DNA from: Cristatella mucedo
Taxonomy: Eukaryota > Bryozoa > Phylactolaemata > Cristatellidae
NCBI GenBank assembly: GCA_009760855.2
Contig: WPIO01000107.1
Coordinates: forward strand, 559,001 to 623,000
DNA: 64,000 nt
Direction of reading: 5' to 3'
The notes beneath the pieces were generated by a model. That model did not search any database and was not told where the DNA came from. It worked only from the letters and a program-made list of their open reading frames with translations. Of this stretch, positions 1-13,500 are shown one piece after another. Positions within the stretch are counted from its first letter, which is position 1, and every line of letters starts with the position of its first letter. The translations under genes were made by a program, and so were the position numbers.

Positions 1-111
1 AAATATAAATAAATGAATACAATTTGTTTTTATACCACCCCACGAGAACCTTATCTCTGTAATCTCTATTCTATTTATTTATTATTAGTTAAATCTCTAT
101 TAATCTCTTTT

Positions 112-1202
112 ATGTAATGTAATGTAATGTATCTCCGTCAGTAACTCCACAAAGTCATAAAGACCATGTGGGTGTTACGAGTTTTGTATAGCGAACTCAC
201 AGCCTAAGCGGCTTTCGGTACGCATTCGGTAGCCAACAGACTTCGTCTCACGCAACAAAGAGAAAGTGGGAAGCATAGCAGAGTTAGGAGAGCAGTTGAG
301 GTAGTGAGTAGCATAGAAGTAGCAGTTCAGGACCGCTGAAAAAGATGTGCCATAGTCGGCAGTAGGAGAGTAGATGTCGTTGCGTAAGAAATGTGGAAGC
401 GAGTTCCACAGTCTAGGACCTGCTGAGCTAAAGCTTCTGTCGCCAACTGTCTTTAAGCGGAGGAATGGGACAGCTAATTTATTGTCCACACAGGACCTGA
501 GGGCACGAACAGGCTGACACTGATGTAGCAGTTCAGCTAGGTATGATGGAGCCGAGCCGTGGCGGGCCTTGTGGGTCAGCCTAAGAACTTTGCTCTGTAT
601 CCTTTGCTCAACCGGCAACCATCCTAGCTCTTTCAGCAAAGGTGACACGTGCTCAAACCGCTGGGACTTGAAGACCAGCCTTGCAGCCATATTCATAGTC
701 CGCTGTAGTGGCACAATAGCTTTCTTTGGTAGCCCAGCCAAAAGGGAATTACAATAATCAAACCGAGACAGAACTAAAGAGCTAGTTAAATTTTTTACAA
801 GCCACTGTGTGAGACAGCTTCTAATCTTGGATAGGGATCGGATGTGATGGCTAGCTGTAGAGGCAGTCTTCTAAATGAAGCTTTTGAAATTGAGGCAGCT
901 GTCGAACACGGCACCTCGATTATGAGCACGTGGTGAAGGTCGCACAATAGCATCGCCTATTAGAACAGCAAAGCCTTTTAATCCAGCCACACGCTTAGGG
1001 TGTCCTATGAGAAGCAGTTCGGTTTTATCGTCATTTAATTTCAGGAAGTTTTCCGACATCCATGATCGAATATCGGCAAGGCAAGCATTCAGTTTTTCAG
1101 TTGCTGCAGCAGATTCCGACGGTTTAAATGACAAATACAGCTGAGTATCGTCAGCATAGAAGTGATATCCTATTCCATGTGCCTTAATCACTTTTCCCAG
1201 AG
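112..1202 (-). mobile_element. L2-B LINE, 3' part
   Basis: The - strand reads an L2-clade RT with the YADD motif (YHFYADDTQLYLSFKPSES near 1,150), ENFLKLNDDKTELLLIG, then after frameshifts a long C-terminal block (HVSPLLKELGWLPVEQRI, SFSSAGPRLWNSLP). The 3' end is a TAATG repeat at about 112-132. This family differs from L2-A in the C-terminal region and in its tail repeat. Confidence 0.8.
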
Positions 1203-1308
1203 GTTGGGTATCTCTATTAATGCGCCTCACACATGCCTCGGGGCTCGAGCCCACGACCTCAACCACGCCTTGGTCGGGCCAGCACCTTAACCGCTGGATC
1301 AAACCTCC
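1203..1308 (-). mobile_element. tRNA-derived SINE, truncated copy
   Basis: The - strand has a box A-like GCGGTTAAGGTGCTGG and a box B-like GGGCTCGAGCCCC. It matches the + strand copy at 61,222 almost throughout, but its tail is cut at AATAGAGAT. It sits exactly between L2-B (-) and L2-A (+). Confidence 0.75.
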
Positions 1309-1859
1309 ATTGATCTGCTGCTGCCATGCGTAACTAACATCATTAATACGTCATTAGCCTTAGGTCATGTCCCAGCACCTTTCAAAAAAGCTGTTGTCAG
1401 GCCACTTCTTAGGAAAGCGACACTAGACCAAGAGAACTTAAGCAACTACCACCCAGTTTCCCTCCTACCATTCCTATAGACACCTGAATGTGTCGTGGCG
1501 GACTCATATATTGAAAATTCGAACCTTGCTAGTAAGTTCCAGTCTGGCTTTAGACTAATCACTCCACAGAATCAGCATTGCTTTGGGTGTACAACGACGT
1601 ACCTAGGAATGCAGACATGGGTAGAGTGTCTCAGCTCGATGCTCGATCTTTCCGCCGCTTTAGATGCTATTAACCGTCAAATTCTTCTAAAGCCCCTCTC
1701 ATCTCGCCTGGCATCACTTGCACTGCTCTGCAATGGTTCAAGTCCTATCTCAGTGAGAGACTCCGGGGTATTGTCTTGAATAGACTAATATCATCCGAGG
1801 TACCTCTAAAAAATTGCATACCTCAGGGCTCCGGGCTAGGTCAGGTTCTTTTCAGGTTG

Positions 1860-1860
<1 letters not shown>

Positions 1861-1922
<62 letters not shown>
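1861..1922 (+). repeat. (CT)n microsatellite inside L2-A
   Basis: About 30 uninterrupted CT units. Confidence 0.95.
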
Positions 1923-1925
<3 letters not shown>

Positions 1926-1979
1926 TCTGTGGAGTGATTAGTCTAAAGCCAGACTGGAACTTACTGGCAAGGTTTGAAT
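1923..1979 (-). repeat. Inverted copy of L2-A segment 1,517-1,576
   Basis: GATTCTGTGGAGTGATTAG onward is the reverse complement of the segment ending CACTCCACAGAATCAG upstream. The two arms of about 57 bp are separated by about 345 bp. Confidence 0.85.
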
Positions 1980-3030
1980 AACACAATCTAGGCTATCCCT
2001 TGTTTGCGGATGACACTCAGTTGAATCTTTGCCTTGACCCTGTCAGCCTTCGAGCACCTCGAATTCTCTCACACCATTGCTGCATACGTTGATGACATAC
2101 GCAAATAAATGGTAGCGAATTATCTTAAAATAAACAATGATGAAACTAACTTATTAGCTATGGGCAAACCAAGTGCAATTCAGAAATTGGAAAGGTTAAG
2201 CTCAAAATCATCTCTGCCACCATATCTCCTGTTGAATCTTCAGGAAATGTAGGTGTCTTTTTCAAAGTGACCTTTCGCTAAGCGACCACATCAGCTCTAC
2301 GATCAAGTCTGCCTACTTTCAGATACATAACGTTGCTAAAATTCGGGCTTTTTTACACAAGGATACCACTTCCAAGTTGGTTCATGCATTTGTGACATTC
2401 CATCTTGACTTAACTCACTGCTTGCTAGCCTAACGGCATGTGCAATCAGGCGATTACAGCGGGTGCAAAACTCTGCAGCTTGTCTTCGGCTTGTCTGTCG
2501 TGAACGTCACAGTTGCCACATCACACCACTTCTCGCCAACCTGCACTGGCTACCAGTAAAACGACGGATCGATTTCAAGGTTTTGTCGCTCAATTTTAGG
2601 TCACTTAATTTTTCTGCTCCAGCCTATGTCTTAGATCTGCTCCTCCACCAGGCCAATCATCGTACCACCCATTTTTCGGAATCCAGCCGTTTACCAATAC
2701 CTCGCACAAGCAGATCGTGCATTTTTTTCGCATGCTCCCAAAGCCTGAAACTCATTTCCGACTTGGGTCTGAATGACTTGACCACATTAAAAGAATAATA
2801 ACGCTCCATTTAGGACAGCATGTAGTTGATCCCTGTGACTCCGTCTTTTGCGTGCTTATGCTTGCTGACACTGTTGCATGCTGACCCTGTGCATGTCACC
2901 AGTAACCACGTTATTCATTATGCTTATCCAGCATAATAATACTCCCCTTTCAATCGCATTTCTCCTTGCAGTAAATGTTAAGCACCTAGGAATGAGTGCT
3001 CTGAGGGCACTTTATCGAGTGAATTAAAAT

Positions 3031-4374
3031 TATTATAATTACTACTGGCAATCGCATTACAACTATCTCGACTACTAGCACTAAGCACGTTACTATTAGT
3101 CAGGTCTACCCTGCTCTATCCAGAAGTTTTTTTGTGGATTCTTTTCGTTCCGCGTATCGCAGCCATTAAATGCAGCTTATATTCACGGCATGCGATGAAG
3201 TCGTCCAGTCAGCAAAGTTAAATGGAGAAACGCAGCTCATTCTGTGCTTTCTATTGCTTCCCGTTGGCTTGGGATTTCTAGGACGAGCGCACTGTCGGCA
3301 TTTTCTATAAAAGTCGCGAAGTTTAGTAAGCATTTCACGCCATAGAATAGGATTCAAAAGTATAATCTCAGTTGCTCATACTTGCAAGTGCAATGCAATC
3401 GCAACTCTTCAGATGCAAGCTATTTAAGAAGGTCTCTCTCAGTTACAGCACGAGTAAATATATCATGCCTAAATGTAAGCGAGAAATACGAAGAGATTCA
3501 ATTATTTCTATCAGCTCTTCAGCGGAAAATTGCACTGGCCTGTTCTGAATTTGGCGCCTTCACTGACTAGGAAAATGATAGCAAGCAACTTAACATGGCT
3601 GACATAGCATAGCTCTGACATGCTTGCGAGCCTTCTACGTCAAAAGCTTGAATTGCACCCTAGATAATTCTTCGTTGCGTGTACAATCTGTGGCATTATA
3701 ATTAAAGGATTTTCGCCTCTACGTAATGCAATTTAGCGTACACGCTCTTGGCAAGTCTAAATGTCTAAATCTTGCAATTTGGCACACGAGTGCTTCGCAG
3801 GCTCCTCTAGGCCTCACGCCTTCTAATAGTTTGCTGATTCTTACGACGAGTCGTGATGATTATACATATAATAGTCGCCATGCATATTCCTGTTCGTTAT
3901 TAAGCAAGCCGACGTCTCAAGCTTTCCACCCATTTTGTTTGTACTCATAGCCTGTATCATATCTGCAAAAGCTGATGCGCCTTTTTAGTGACTGACCTCT
4001 GCTCGTTATAGTTTTGTATGAAACCCTATATCGAAGCAAATTGACGTAAAATATTCACGAAGCTTTGACGCGATTAGTGACAGCACTGGGGTATTTTTTA
4101 GTTGGCTTGCCATATTTTTTTTAACTAAATAAATCAAGTTTAACTAAACAAATCAATCAAGTCAATAAATTTCTTTCGCCTGCTTTCGCAGTCTAAGTAC
4201 ATAAACTGACTATTTTAAGCTTATTAGTTTTTACATTTAATAGCAAGAAATTTAAAATTTAAAAGCAAGAAAAAATGATTCCTTCGGTGTAGCTAGTTGG
4301 TGCCTAAGTACTAATTAATAGTCACTGGCGAACATCCGACAACTGCAAACCCAGACGAGCCACAGTCGTTAGTC
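3031..4374 (+). other. No gene seen; upstream of the array gene
   Basis: AT-rich, with small unconvincing frames on both strands. If 4,375 is the true start exon, the promoter and 5' UTR should be here, but no clear element could be picked out. Confidence 0.4.
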
Positions 4375-4548
4375 ATGCTCACAGAGGCATTCCCGATTTC
4401 GCCGTTAGTTGCTGAAGAAGATTGGATTGGAAGACTCCTTCGTTCGAACTATTTCGACTCAAGTGACAGATTGAAGGCAGACGTAAAGTCTGGTGCCGGC
4501 ATCAGAGTCGCTTCAGATGCCGTGAATTGTCTTCAGGTAGCCATTCAG
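4375..4548 (+). CDS. Start exon of the array gene
   Basis: An ATG in good context (G at -3) opens 58 codons ending in a CAG|GTAAGT donor, phase 0. The peptide starts MLTEAFPISPL and ends NCLQVAIQ. It has no hydrophobic leader, so secretion is unlikely. It could instead be an internal exon whose frame happens to contain ATG, because the frame was not followed further upstream. The next acceptor (5,157) is in the matching phase. Confidence 0.5.
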
Positions 4549-7500
4549 GTAAGTTTGTTTTTTTCTCGGCTTTTCTTGGTGTACGGAGGCTCAGAGGCTC
4601 TACGAAACTTTAATTTTCCGATGAATACTTAATCTATAATTACCGTTAGGGGTTACTCGTATTTGAACGAACTTAAACTGCAATAGTCCACGGATCCAGT
4701 TAACTGGATGGGAAATCAGGGTAACAGTAGCAATAAACTTAAACTATTTTCTCATATATTATTAATTTACACTGACGCGAATGATTATGCGCTTCATATT
4801 TTGTGTTTTCTACATCAGCCAATAGGTTAGACTAACTGGGGCTAGAAATTTTTTTTACCAGCGGATTATTGCAGCTGTGCAACAGGTCTAGCCTATTCAA
4901 TGTTTTAAAGCCAAACCGCTCAGCACTACAAGTAAACCTCGAGCCGCTCTACATTGTAGCTTATATATCATCATCATTATAGAACTGAGCTTTTGACAAA
5001 CGTTTGATCACATACATCTAGCTTAAACAGTTCGCATGCGTTAGCACCTTTTTTCATCTTCTAGCTAACCAATGTTCCCATCGTAATAAAATTCCCCTTT
5101 TCGTGAGAAAGTTGCATTTTCTAAACGCTTAACTTGTTAAGCATTAAATTTTTATAGGATAAGTATAAGCTGAGTTCGCCAATCAAAGACCCACTTTTAG
5201 GTTCAGAGTGCAATCCGAGAGAAGAAATAGTTTGTTTGGGCATTGAGGACGCATTTGATGAGGTAAGATGACGTGAGATTGAAAAACATGTGCATTCCTT
5301 TAAAGCTATGGGAAAATTGTATAGTGACAAGCATTTAATAACACCTTATTCCCCATCATTAAATTGGTTGAAATAGTTAATGTTAATTAGCATGTTAATA
5401 TCTTTAAAGTCACGGCTGCTTAGCATTCTCAAGAAAACTAGTAATTCAATTAGTGCTATTAGCTATAATTAGTTACTAAAGCATGAAGATGGTAGATGAA
5501 GCGCAATCTGTTGTCAGTTGAATGTTTTGGGAAAACAATAGTATCTTTGTGGATTAGATATCTGTCTGAAAAGCTGTTTGCGTTGCATTTGTGTGACAGT
5601 GTTAGATTTGCACATGTTTGGAAGCAAACTCTTTTACAGTCGAATTATAAAATCAATTTACTAGCTAGTTACAAAAACGCTGGGTTACTTAAAAATCTGA
5701 CCCTCAAAAATGGTTTCGCCAGTACATAAGTAACATTCAGTACATTGCCAGTAAATTCTTATGGACATCAATTTTCCGTTTTCATCAGATGATTAGCGTT
5801 ACCAGTACAGCTTCAGTGGTGCCATTCATTAATTTAGCCTGCTGATTTCAACGAATTATTGAGCTTTCAAAATACGCCAAAGGTACCTGTGTGCAGCCGG
5901 TTTCCCACGTAAGACGTTTTACAATGAATCAGTACCTTCTGCACGCTCTTCTCCGCCGTCCTACTTCTTACTTTCGTGCAACATCATTATCCCTGCAGGA
6001 ACCAGTAGTTCCGTCTGCATTGGCAGATAATGGGCGTCCATGGATGAGCCCAGAGCCATTTCTATCAGCCTCAAATCACTCAACTGAGAAAGCACTGTTC
6101 TATAAGTTAGATCATTGGCTTATAAATGAACTATTTGAATGAATTATCGTTTGTTGGCCTTCCTGTCGTGAATCTCGTGTTCACATACTTATTAGATTTG
6201 GCTGCGTTGTTTACTGCTGACATCGTAATCTCAATTAATCCTCAGGGCTACTCATTCTTCCCGCCAACGGTAGCCCTTGACTAACAACCACTGTGCTACT
6301 CAGACATTTAGAGGCAGCAGAATCAAATCACGTTGGTAACATTTAAAATCAATTGCGAAAATCATAATGGAATTATTTTGTAACCTGGTATGTACCAATT
6401 TTCCGAATCCACCTAAAAAAAAAAGTTTTTTAGTCCCGAAACCTGAACGAGTAGCCTTGGGTTGTGTTTTACCAGAGAAACCTTGGCAAGTAATCGTCTG
6501 GTATTTATATGAAAATGAAAAGACATAGAATCAGTATGATCACCATTTTCAAGAAAACTAGCCATTTCATTAATGCTTTTAGCTAGAATAGGTTATTCAA
6601 ACCCGGCGATAGATAAGCGACAATATGATGGTCAGAATCGCTGCAAGAATTCTAGAATGCTGGTATATTTGGCATCTTGTTCACAGATAATTGCATTCAT
6701 GTTAACTTTACATTTCCCATGAACGACCGCAATTTGCCAATAATGGATGAATGGTACCATATAATTTTGACAGGTTGGTTTCAAATAAAAAGCTAGTTTC
6801 TTGTATTACATAACTTTTAACCCTCGCTGAGCTACTTGTGAAGACCTATTGCGATGCCATCTGACTGGAAAGTTTTCAAAATATTTCAAAGGTTTCTGGT
6901 TGCAACTGTCTCCTATGCTTGCACAAAACTGTTAACCCTCGCTGAGCTACTTGTGAAGACCTATTGAGAAGCCATCTGACGGGAAAGTTTTCAAAATATT
7001 TCAAAGGTTTCTGGTTGCAACTGTCTCCTATGCTTGCACAAAACTGTTAACCCTCGCTGAGCTACTTGTGAAGACCTATTGAGAAGCCATCTGACGGGAA
7101 AGTTTTCAAAGGTTTCTGGTTGCAACTGTCTCCTATGCTTGGACAAGCGCCTGTCCTGCAACCACGTGAAAGGCATGTGGGCGTCTTCATTTGATTGTAT
7201 TCCTATATGCTCTATAAGGTTTGAAGGATAACAATTTGGGATGCAAGATGTCATACTCTTAATTGGCTATCATCAGGATCGTCTGCTTCTGAATGATTAA
7301 TTTGCACTAATCACATTCAGGTTGAATCGGCTTATTTTTGGCTGGCCATATCATATTTACTCATGGATAAAAGCAGCTATGTAAGCCTGCTTGTTGTTCA
7401 TCTGAAAGCAGTGGTTAGAAGTAATGATATGTTAATAATAATATTAATGATCTTCATAAAATGCCCTCAGAGAACTCTTTCCCGGCGCTTTACATTTGCT

Positions 7501-10500
7501 GCAAAGACAAACGCGATGGAATGGTGACTAATATCATGCTTGATACACAATATGAGCAAGGTGGTTAAGGGTGGCATGCACAAGGTAAGCATGCAAATGT
7601 GGTAAGTGGCAGCATGCACAGTGTCGGCACGCAATAAGCACCTAAAGGACGAATAACTGGGACCCACTAAATGGTGTCCTAAATATGTGTGTTTTCCAGA
7701 TCTTTTTAATGTGGTCTAGGCAGTGTATGTACTGACGCAAGTCGGGAGGGAGTTCCAAGCTTTGTAAGCTAAATGAAAATAAAAAAAATAAAAAAACTAA
7801 ATAAAATAAATAAAAATAAATAAATAATAAAATAAACTGAACTAAACTCAATAAAACTAAATAAAACTAAATGCACTCTTTCCAAAGGATTTGTAGTTTG
7901 TACGAGGTAGCAGTAAACTGCTGGAGTCCAAAAAACTGGTGGTACGATGCTTGGCCTAGTGGAGGAAGGGATCTGAGACATAGACGGGAACCAAAGAATG
8001 AAGTGACCTAAAAGTGAGCGACACGACCTTGAAATCGATCCATTACTTTACTGGTAGCCAGTGCAGGTCGGCGAGAAGTGGTGTGATGCGGCAACTGCGA
8101 CGTTCACGACATAGAAGCTTAGCTGCAGAGTTTTGCACAAGCTGTAATCGCCTGACTGTGCATACTGGTTGACCAGGAAGCAATTAACTCAGTTTTCAGA
8201 TTGCTGTGGTGTTGCTGGTAAGCATATCTTTGTATATAAAGATAGCAAAGGTTAGCGAAAGGTTGGCTTAAAAAAGGAACAAGTCAGCTGATGCATGTGT
8301 TATTTAAATTGTATTTAGCTTCGTTCAAAAGCAAACAGGCAGTCATTGAGCTTCAAAAGTAATTAATAGCATTAGGAAATTTGGCTTATTGTGACCGGAA
8401 AATTATATGCCTTGCTTATAAATAAACAATCAACAGGATTCCTCGTTTTTTTGTGCTCAATTCGTCATGATATTTGTCGAACAAAAGCTTGGAAAAAGTT
8501 CTCTGGAGGTGAAATTAATTAAAAAGCATTTTTATTTTTATTAGAACGAACCTCCACCAGAAGCATTCCCAAGTTCGGAGTTCCTCTCTTCATCTTTATA
8601 TTCTGATAAACGTACGATTAGCAAAATATTTTCTTCAGACGATGAGGACCTGTCTGATGAGGTAAGATTCGCAGAGATTGTAAACTAGGTGCAAGTGTTA
8701 GAACACTGATTTAACAGGCGTGTTAATACGTAATTTATTCAGCTCTTTTAAGAAACAGGAAGGATATTATTGATACTAATGGTGTGCTTTTCGGTAAATG
8801 ATGGGAAAGAATACATTATGCTATTGCCTGCGGCCATTTCCAAGAAATGCAGTGTTACTTAGGTAGGCGAAGTCTGTTAGCTATCGAATGCCTACCGAAA
8901 GCCGCTTTAGCTGTGAGTGGGCTCTATAAAACTCTTCTGCGTAACTCCCACGTGGTTTTCATGAGTTGTGGAGTTAAAGCTGAAGATACATCACGTTGCA
9001 TTAGGCCAACAAACCGAAGGACTAAAGCTAAATCCAAATTTCCAATTCCAAACTAAATTTCTCTAATCCCATGATATTCAACATTCGTATTAATATTCAA
9101 AAGAAAGGAATGCTGCAACATAGTCTGGTATTACGTATTTCACGTTTCAGCTTCACCACTGACACGAAAGAAAACTGAAATGAGGAATTAAGGCTTACGT
9201 CTCTGAATGCACCTGCCCGGCCTGAATGTGATGACCAGAGAATTCTCCTGACCCCGCAGTTTTCAAGGAATAGAAAGACGAGAAGGCTATTACGAGGGTC
9301 ATACTTGCTGTCACTATACCTAGGAGGTCTACGGCTGGGTCAGCCACTGTTTTGATATGATTCAAGACATTAGCATATATCCATAACTTAACAACGTAGG
9401 CACTACTTACGTATCCTATGTCTAATTGATGATAGGAACATAACGCCCAATTTCATTCTCTGAATGTCTTGTTGAAACTAGTAAAGCGAAAACAAAACAG
9501 CTGACAGCAAAACGAGGTACACTTAGTCGTTACTGTAAGGCAGCTAAGTTTCGCCAAGGATTGTACATCACAATCGTAGTGCAGATGTTCTGGGTTTAAA
9601 TTCTAATAAGCCATAATTCATATCAGGTCGGTACTTAATGCAGATCGTGTTATTACTTGTATGGGCATCGCTTTTCGCGTCATTAACTAAATTCCTGGTT
9701 TCACAGGACGAGTCAACTTTACCTATCCCGTTCCCATCTTTATATTCTGACGAGGATTTGACAAATTCTTCCGACGAGGATGACGCATTTAATGTTAACA
9801 ACAAGCGAGAGACCTGTTCGGCAGCCCAAACCAGCGAGGTAATGCTTATCAGCGACCGCTTTTAGTTGTACTTAAAATGTGAAAGAGGTCTCTCTGGCTT
9901 ATGTTTACGGGAGATGCATATGAGTGAATGAGGCATGCATCTGATGGTGGACTCCTTAATAAATCAGTTGCTCGTCTGAGATATGAAAATCCTACAGAAA
10001 CAAATGTGAAAGTAAATACATAGCAAAGTAGCCATAAATATATCTATGTCGGGAGGTCAGGGAGTTGCCTGACGCCATTGATCTGAGATCTCTTTCGGTA
10101 GTGAGAAAACGAGACAATACCTATCAGGTAGGTCGTTATTAACAGAAGTAGCACTTAAGTTACCACAGTTCCTTAACGACCTAATGCAATGTGATAAGCA
10201 TAATCAATGAAAACAGGAATTAATTAGATTAATTAATTAAATGTCGCGAAGGAAGTATTATTGAATGGTAAGTTATAGCTAAATTTCGATATAGCTTGAG
10301 TATACGTGTCCTTCACAGAGACAGCATGCCAATGTGGTATTCGAGGCAAGACGTCGCCAATGGGTGGATCAATTTGGACATATTATCTCCTGTCAAAGCA
10401 ACTTCAGCAGCTTGCTTTACTGGATGCTGACAGAGATCTGCAGACATCAGCACCATTTCTTTTAATCCACCTAGTAAAATAGTCTCCCAAGTAATATTCT

Positions 10501-13500
10501 TGTTCATGCGAAAATAGATTTCTGTGTATGCATACTTGAGCCTCGAGTGGTTTTATAGGAGGAACTTAAACCAGAAGTCACCTGGAGTTCGTCCATCACA
10601 TACTCACCTCTGGATTCAGATAGTGATCCGAGAGAAGAAATCGTTGGTTTGGAAAGTGAGGGCGCATTTAGTGAGGTACGACACACTGATATCGCTTAGC
10701 ACGTTCGCTTCCTTTAATCAGGGAGGCTAATTGTTTCACTGGCTTTAGTTAAGCTGTTCCTGATTACTGGCATTCTAATAGCTTTAAATGAAAACAAAAT
10801 TTAAATAACTTTAAAGCGACCTATGTTTACCATATTGAAGGATTTGTTTAGTGCTATTAGCTCTAGCTATTTAGAAGTCTGATAATAATTGATGCAGCAC
10901 AATTTGGAGTCAGATGATTGTTTATAAAATATTCCATCTTGGCTGTGAATTAGACAACTTTATTTTTGGAAAGCTATTGTGTTTCATTCGTGTGGCAGTG
11001 ATCAATTTTTCCTTGTATAGATGCAAACGAAAGATAGAACTACAAATCTTTAATAGTAATTAAATATCTAGGAATGTATTAATATCTAGGGATGCATGTG
11101 ATCTACGATAACGAAGCGACAACAGCTGCTGAAGATCGTAGCCAACATGCAGGTTACGATTGACTGCTCTGCTCGTAATCTTTAGACGTTAATATTAACA
11201 ACAATTATAATATTGCACTCGATGAAGCTCACTCAGAGCACTCAACCTCTTCCCAGGTGCTTTACATTTTCTGGCATGGGAAACATGATTGAATCGTGAG
11301 TATTATCGTGCTTGATAAACAACGTATACAATGCGGTTAGGGGTGACATGCACAGGGTAAGCACGCAAATGTCGTTAGTGGCAGCATGCACAGTGTCAGC
11401 ACTTATAAGCACGCAAAGGACGAATAACAGGGATCCACTAAATGCTGTCCTTAATCATTGTATTTTTAGGTTCTTTTTAAATGTGGTCAAGTCAGGGGGA
11501 TGTTCTGACTCACGTTGGGAGGGAGTTCCAAGCTTTGTAAGCATGCCAACTAAATGCGCGGTCTCCAAAGGACACGAGGTTTGTACGAGGTATTGGTAAA
11601 CTGCTGGATTTTGAATAACGGTTGCTACGATGCTTGGCCTGGTGGAGGAGTAGATCTGAGACATAGGCTGAAGCCAAAAGCAGAATTGACCTAAAAGTGA
11701 GCGACAAATACTTGAAATCGATCCATTAGTTTACTAGTAGCCAGTGCAGGTCGGCGAGAAGTGGTGTGATGTGGCAACTGCGACGTTCACGACAGAGAAG
11801 CCTAGCTGCAGAGTTTTGCACAAGCTGTAATCGCCTGACTGCACATGCCGGTAGGCCAGCAAGGTTTTGCTGGTAAGCATGTCCTGTTATAAAAAGGTAG
11901 CGAAGGTTAGCGAAAGGTAGGCTTAAAGAAGTAACAAGTCAGCAGACGTATATGCAATTTAAATTGTATTTAACTTCGTTCAACACCAGACATGCAGCCA
12001 TTAAGCTTCAAAAGTAATTAATAGCATTAGGAAATTTTGATAATAGTGGCCGACGAATTATATGATTTGCATATGAATAAACAATCGACAAAATTCCTCG
12101 CTTGTTTGTGCTCGATTCGTCATGATATTTGTCGAACAAAAGCTAGGAAGAAGTTCTCTGAAGGTGAACTTAATTAAAAAGCATTTTTATTTTTATTAGA
12201 AAGAGCCTCCGCCAGAAGCATTCCCAAGTTCAGAGTTCCTCTCCATCTTTATATTCTGATAAACGTACGATTAGCAAAAGATTTTCTTCAGACGATAAGG
12301 ACCTGTCTGAAGAGGTAAGATTCGCAGAGATTGTAAACTAGGTGCAAGTGTTAGAACACCGATTGAGCAGGCGTGTTAATACGTAATTTATTCAGCTCTT
12401 TTAAGAAACAGGAAGGATATTATTTATACCAATGGTATGCTGGTCGGTATAGGATGTGCAAGAATACAATATGCTATTGCCTACTATTGTTTCCTAGAAA
12501 TGCAGAGTGTGACTTAGGTAGGCGAAGTCTGTTAGCTACCGAATGCCTACCGAAAGCCGCTTTAGCTATGAGCTGGCTATTCAAAACTCCTCTAAGTACC
12601 ATGCACATGGTGTTCATGACTATGTGAAGTTACACACGGAGATACATCACATTACATTACATTAAGCCAACAAACCGAAGGATCAAAGCTGAATCCAAAA
12701 TTCTAATTTCCAACTAATTCTAACCGATTGTCTATAATCCCACGATATTCAACATTTCTATTAATATTGCAAAGATTGAACGGTGTAAAAAATTCTGGTC
12801 TTAATTTTTTCACGTTTCAGCTTCGCCACTGACACGACAGAAAACTAAAATGAGGAACTAAGGCTTGCATCGCTAAATGCACCTGCCTGCCCTAAATGCG
12901 ATGACCAGAGATTTCTCCTGGCCCCTCGTTTTTCATAGAATAGAAAATCAAGCGGCGAGAAGGCTATTACGAGGGTCATGCTTGCCGTCACTATACCTAG
13001 GAAGTATACAGCTGGGTCAGCTACTTTTGTGATATGATTCGAAACACTCGCATATATCCATAACTTAACAACGTAGGTACTACTTACGTATCCTATGTCT
13101 AACTGCTTACAGGCCTACCAGCATGTGCGATCAGGCGATTGCAGCTGGTGCAAAACTCTGCAGCTAGGCTTGTCTGTCGTGAGCAACGCAGTTGCCACAT
13201 TACTCCACTTCTCGCCGACCTGCACTGGTTACCAGTCAAGCAACGGATTGACTTCAAGGTTTTGTCGCTCACTTTTAGGTCTCTTCATTCTATGGCTCCA
13301 GCCTATCTTTCAGAGATACTACCCCATCAGGCAAAGCATCGTACCACTCGCTTTTCGGAATCCAACAGTCTAGAAATACCTCGTACAAACCTTAAATCCT
13401 TTGGAGACCGTGCATTTAGCTCGTATGCTCCCACAGCCTGGAACTCCCTCCCGACCTGCATCAGAACATCCCCTGACCTGACCACATTTAAAAGAAACTT

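Larger units (their letters stand above)
1309..3030 (+). mobile_element. L2-A LINE, degraded copy
   Basis: Blocks from RT (SLASGQVPAPFKKAV-like near 1,360) through the C-terminal region (HITPLLANLHWLPVKRRIDF near 2,520) to the GGGCACTTTATCGAGTG tail. It has many frameshifts and is interrupted by a CT microsatellite and an inverted copy of part of itself. Confidence 0.8.
7440..11208 (+). repeat. Tandem unit 1 (about 3.8 kb) of the exon array
   Basis: Contains an antisense L2-A fragment, then exons A (8,545), B (9,707), C (10,056) and D (10,559). The same order and the same intron sequence recur in units 2 and 3. It lacks the segment with exon F that unit 2 has between its D exon and the next L2 fragment. 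Confidence 0.8.

Noticed and set aside
6817-7143. A CRISPR-like array
   Set aside because: Direct tandem copies without spacers, in a eukaryotic intron.
9568-9804. - strand frames repeated at 13,968 and 17,998 (LLTLNASSSSEEFVESSSEY)
   Set aside because: They are the reverse strand of the class B exons. The + strand has the splice sites and the conserved frame.
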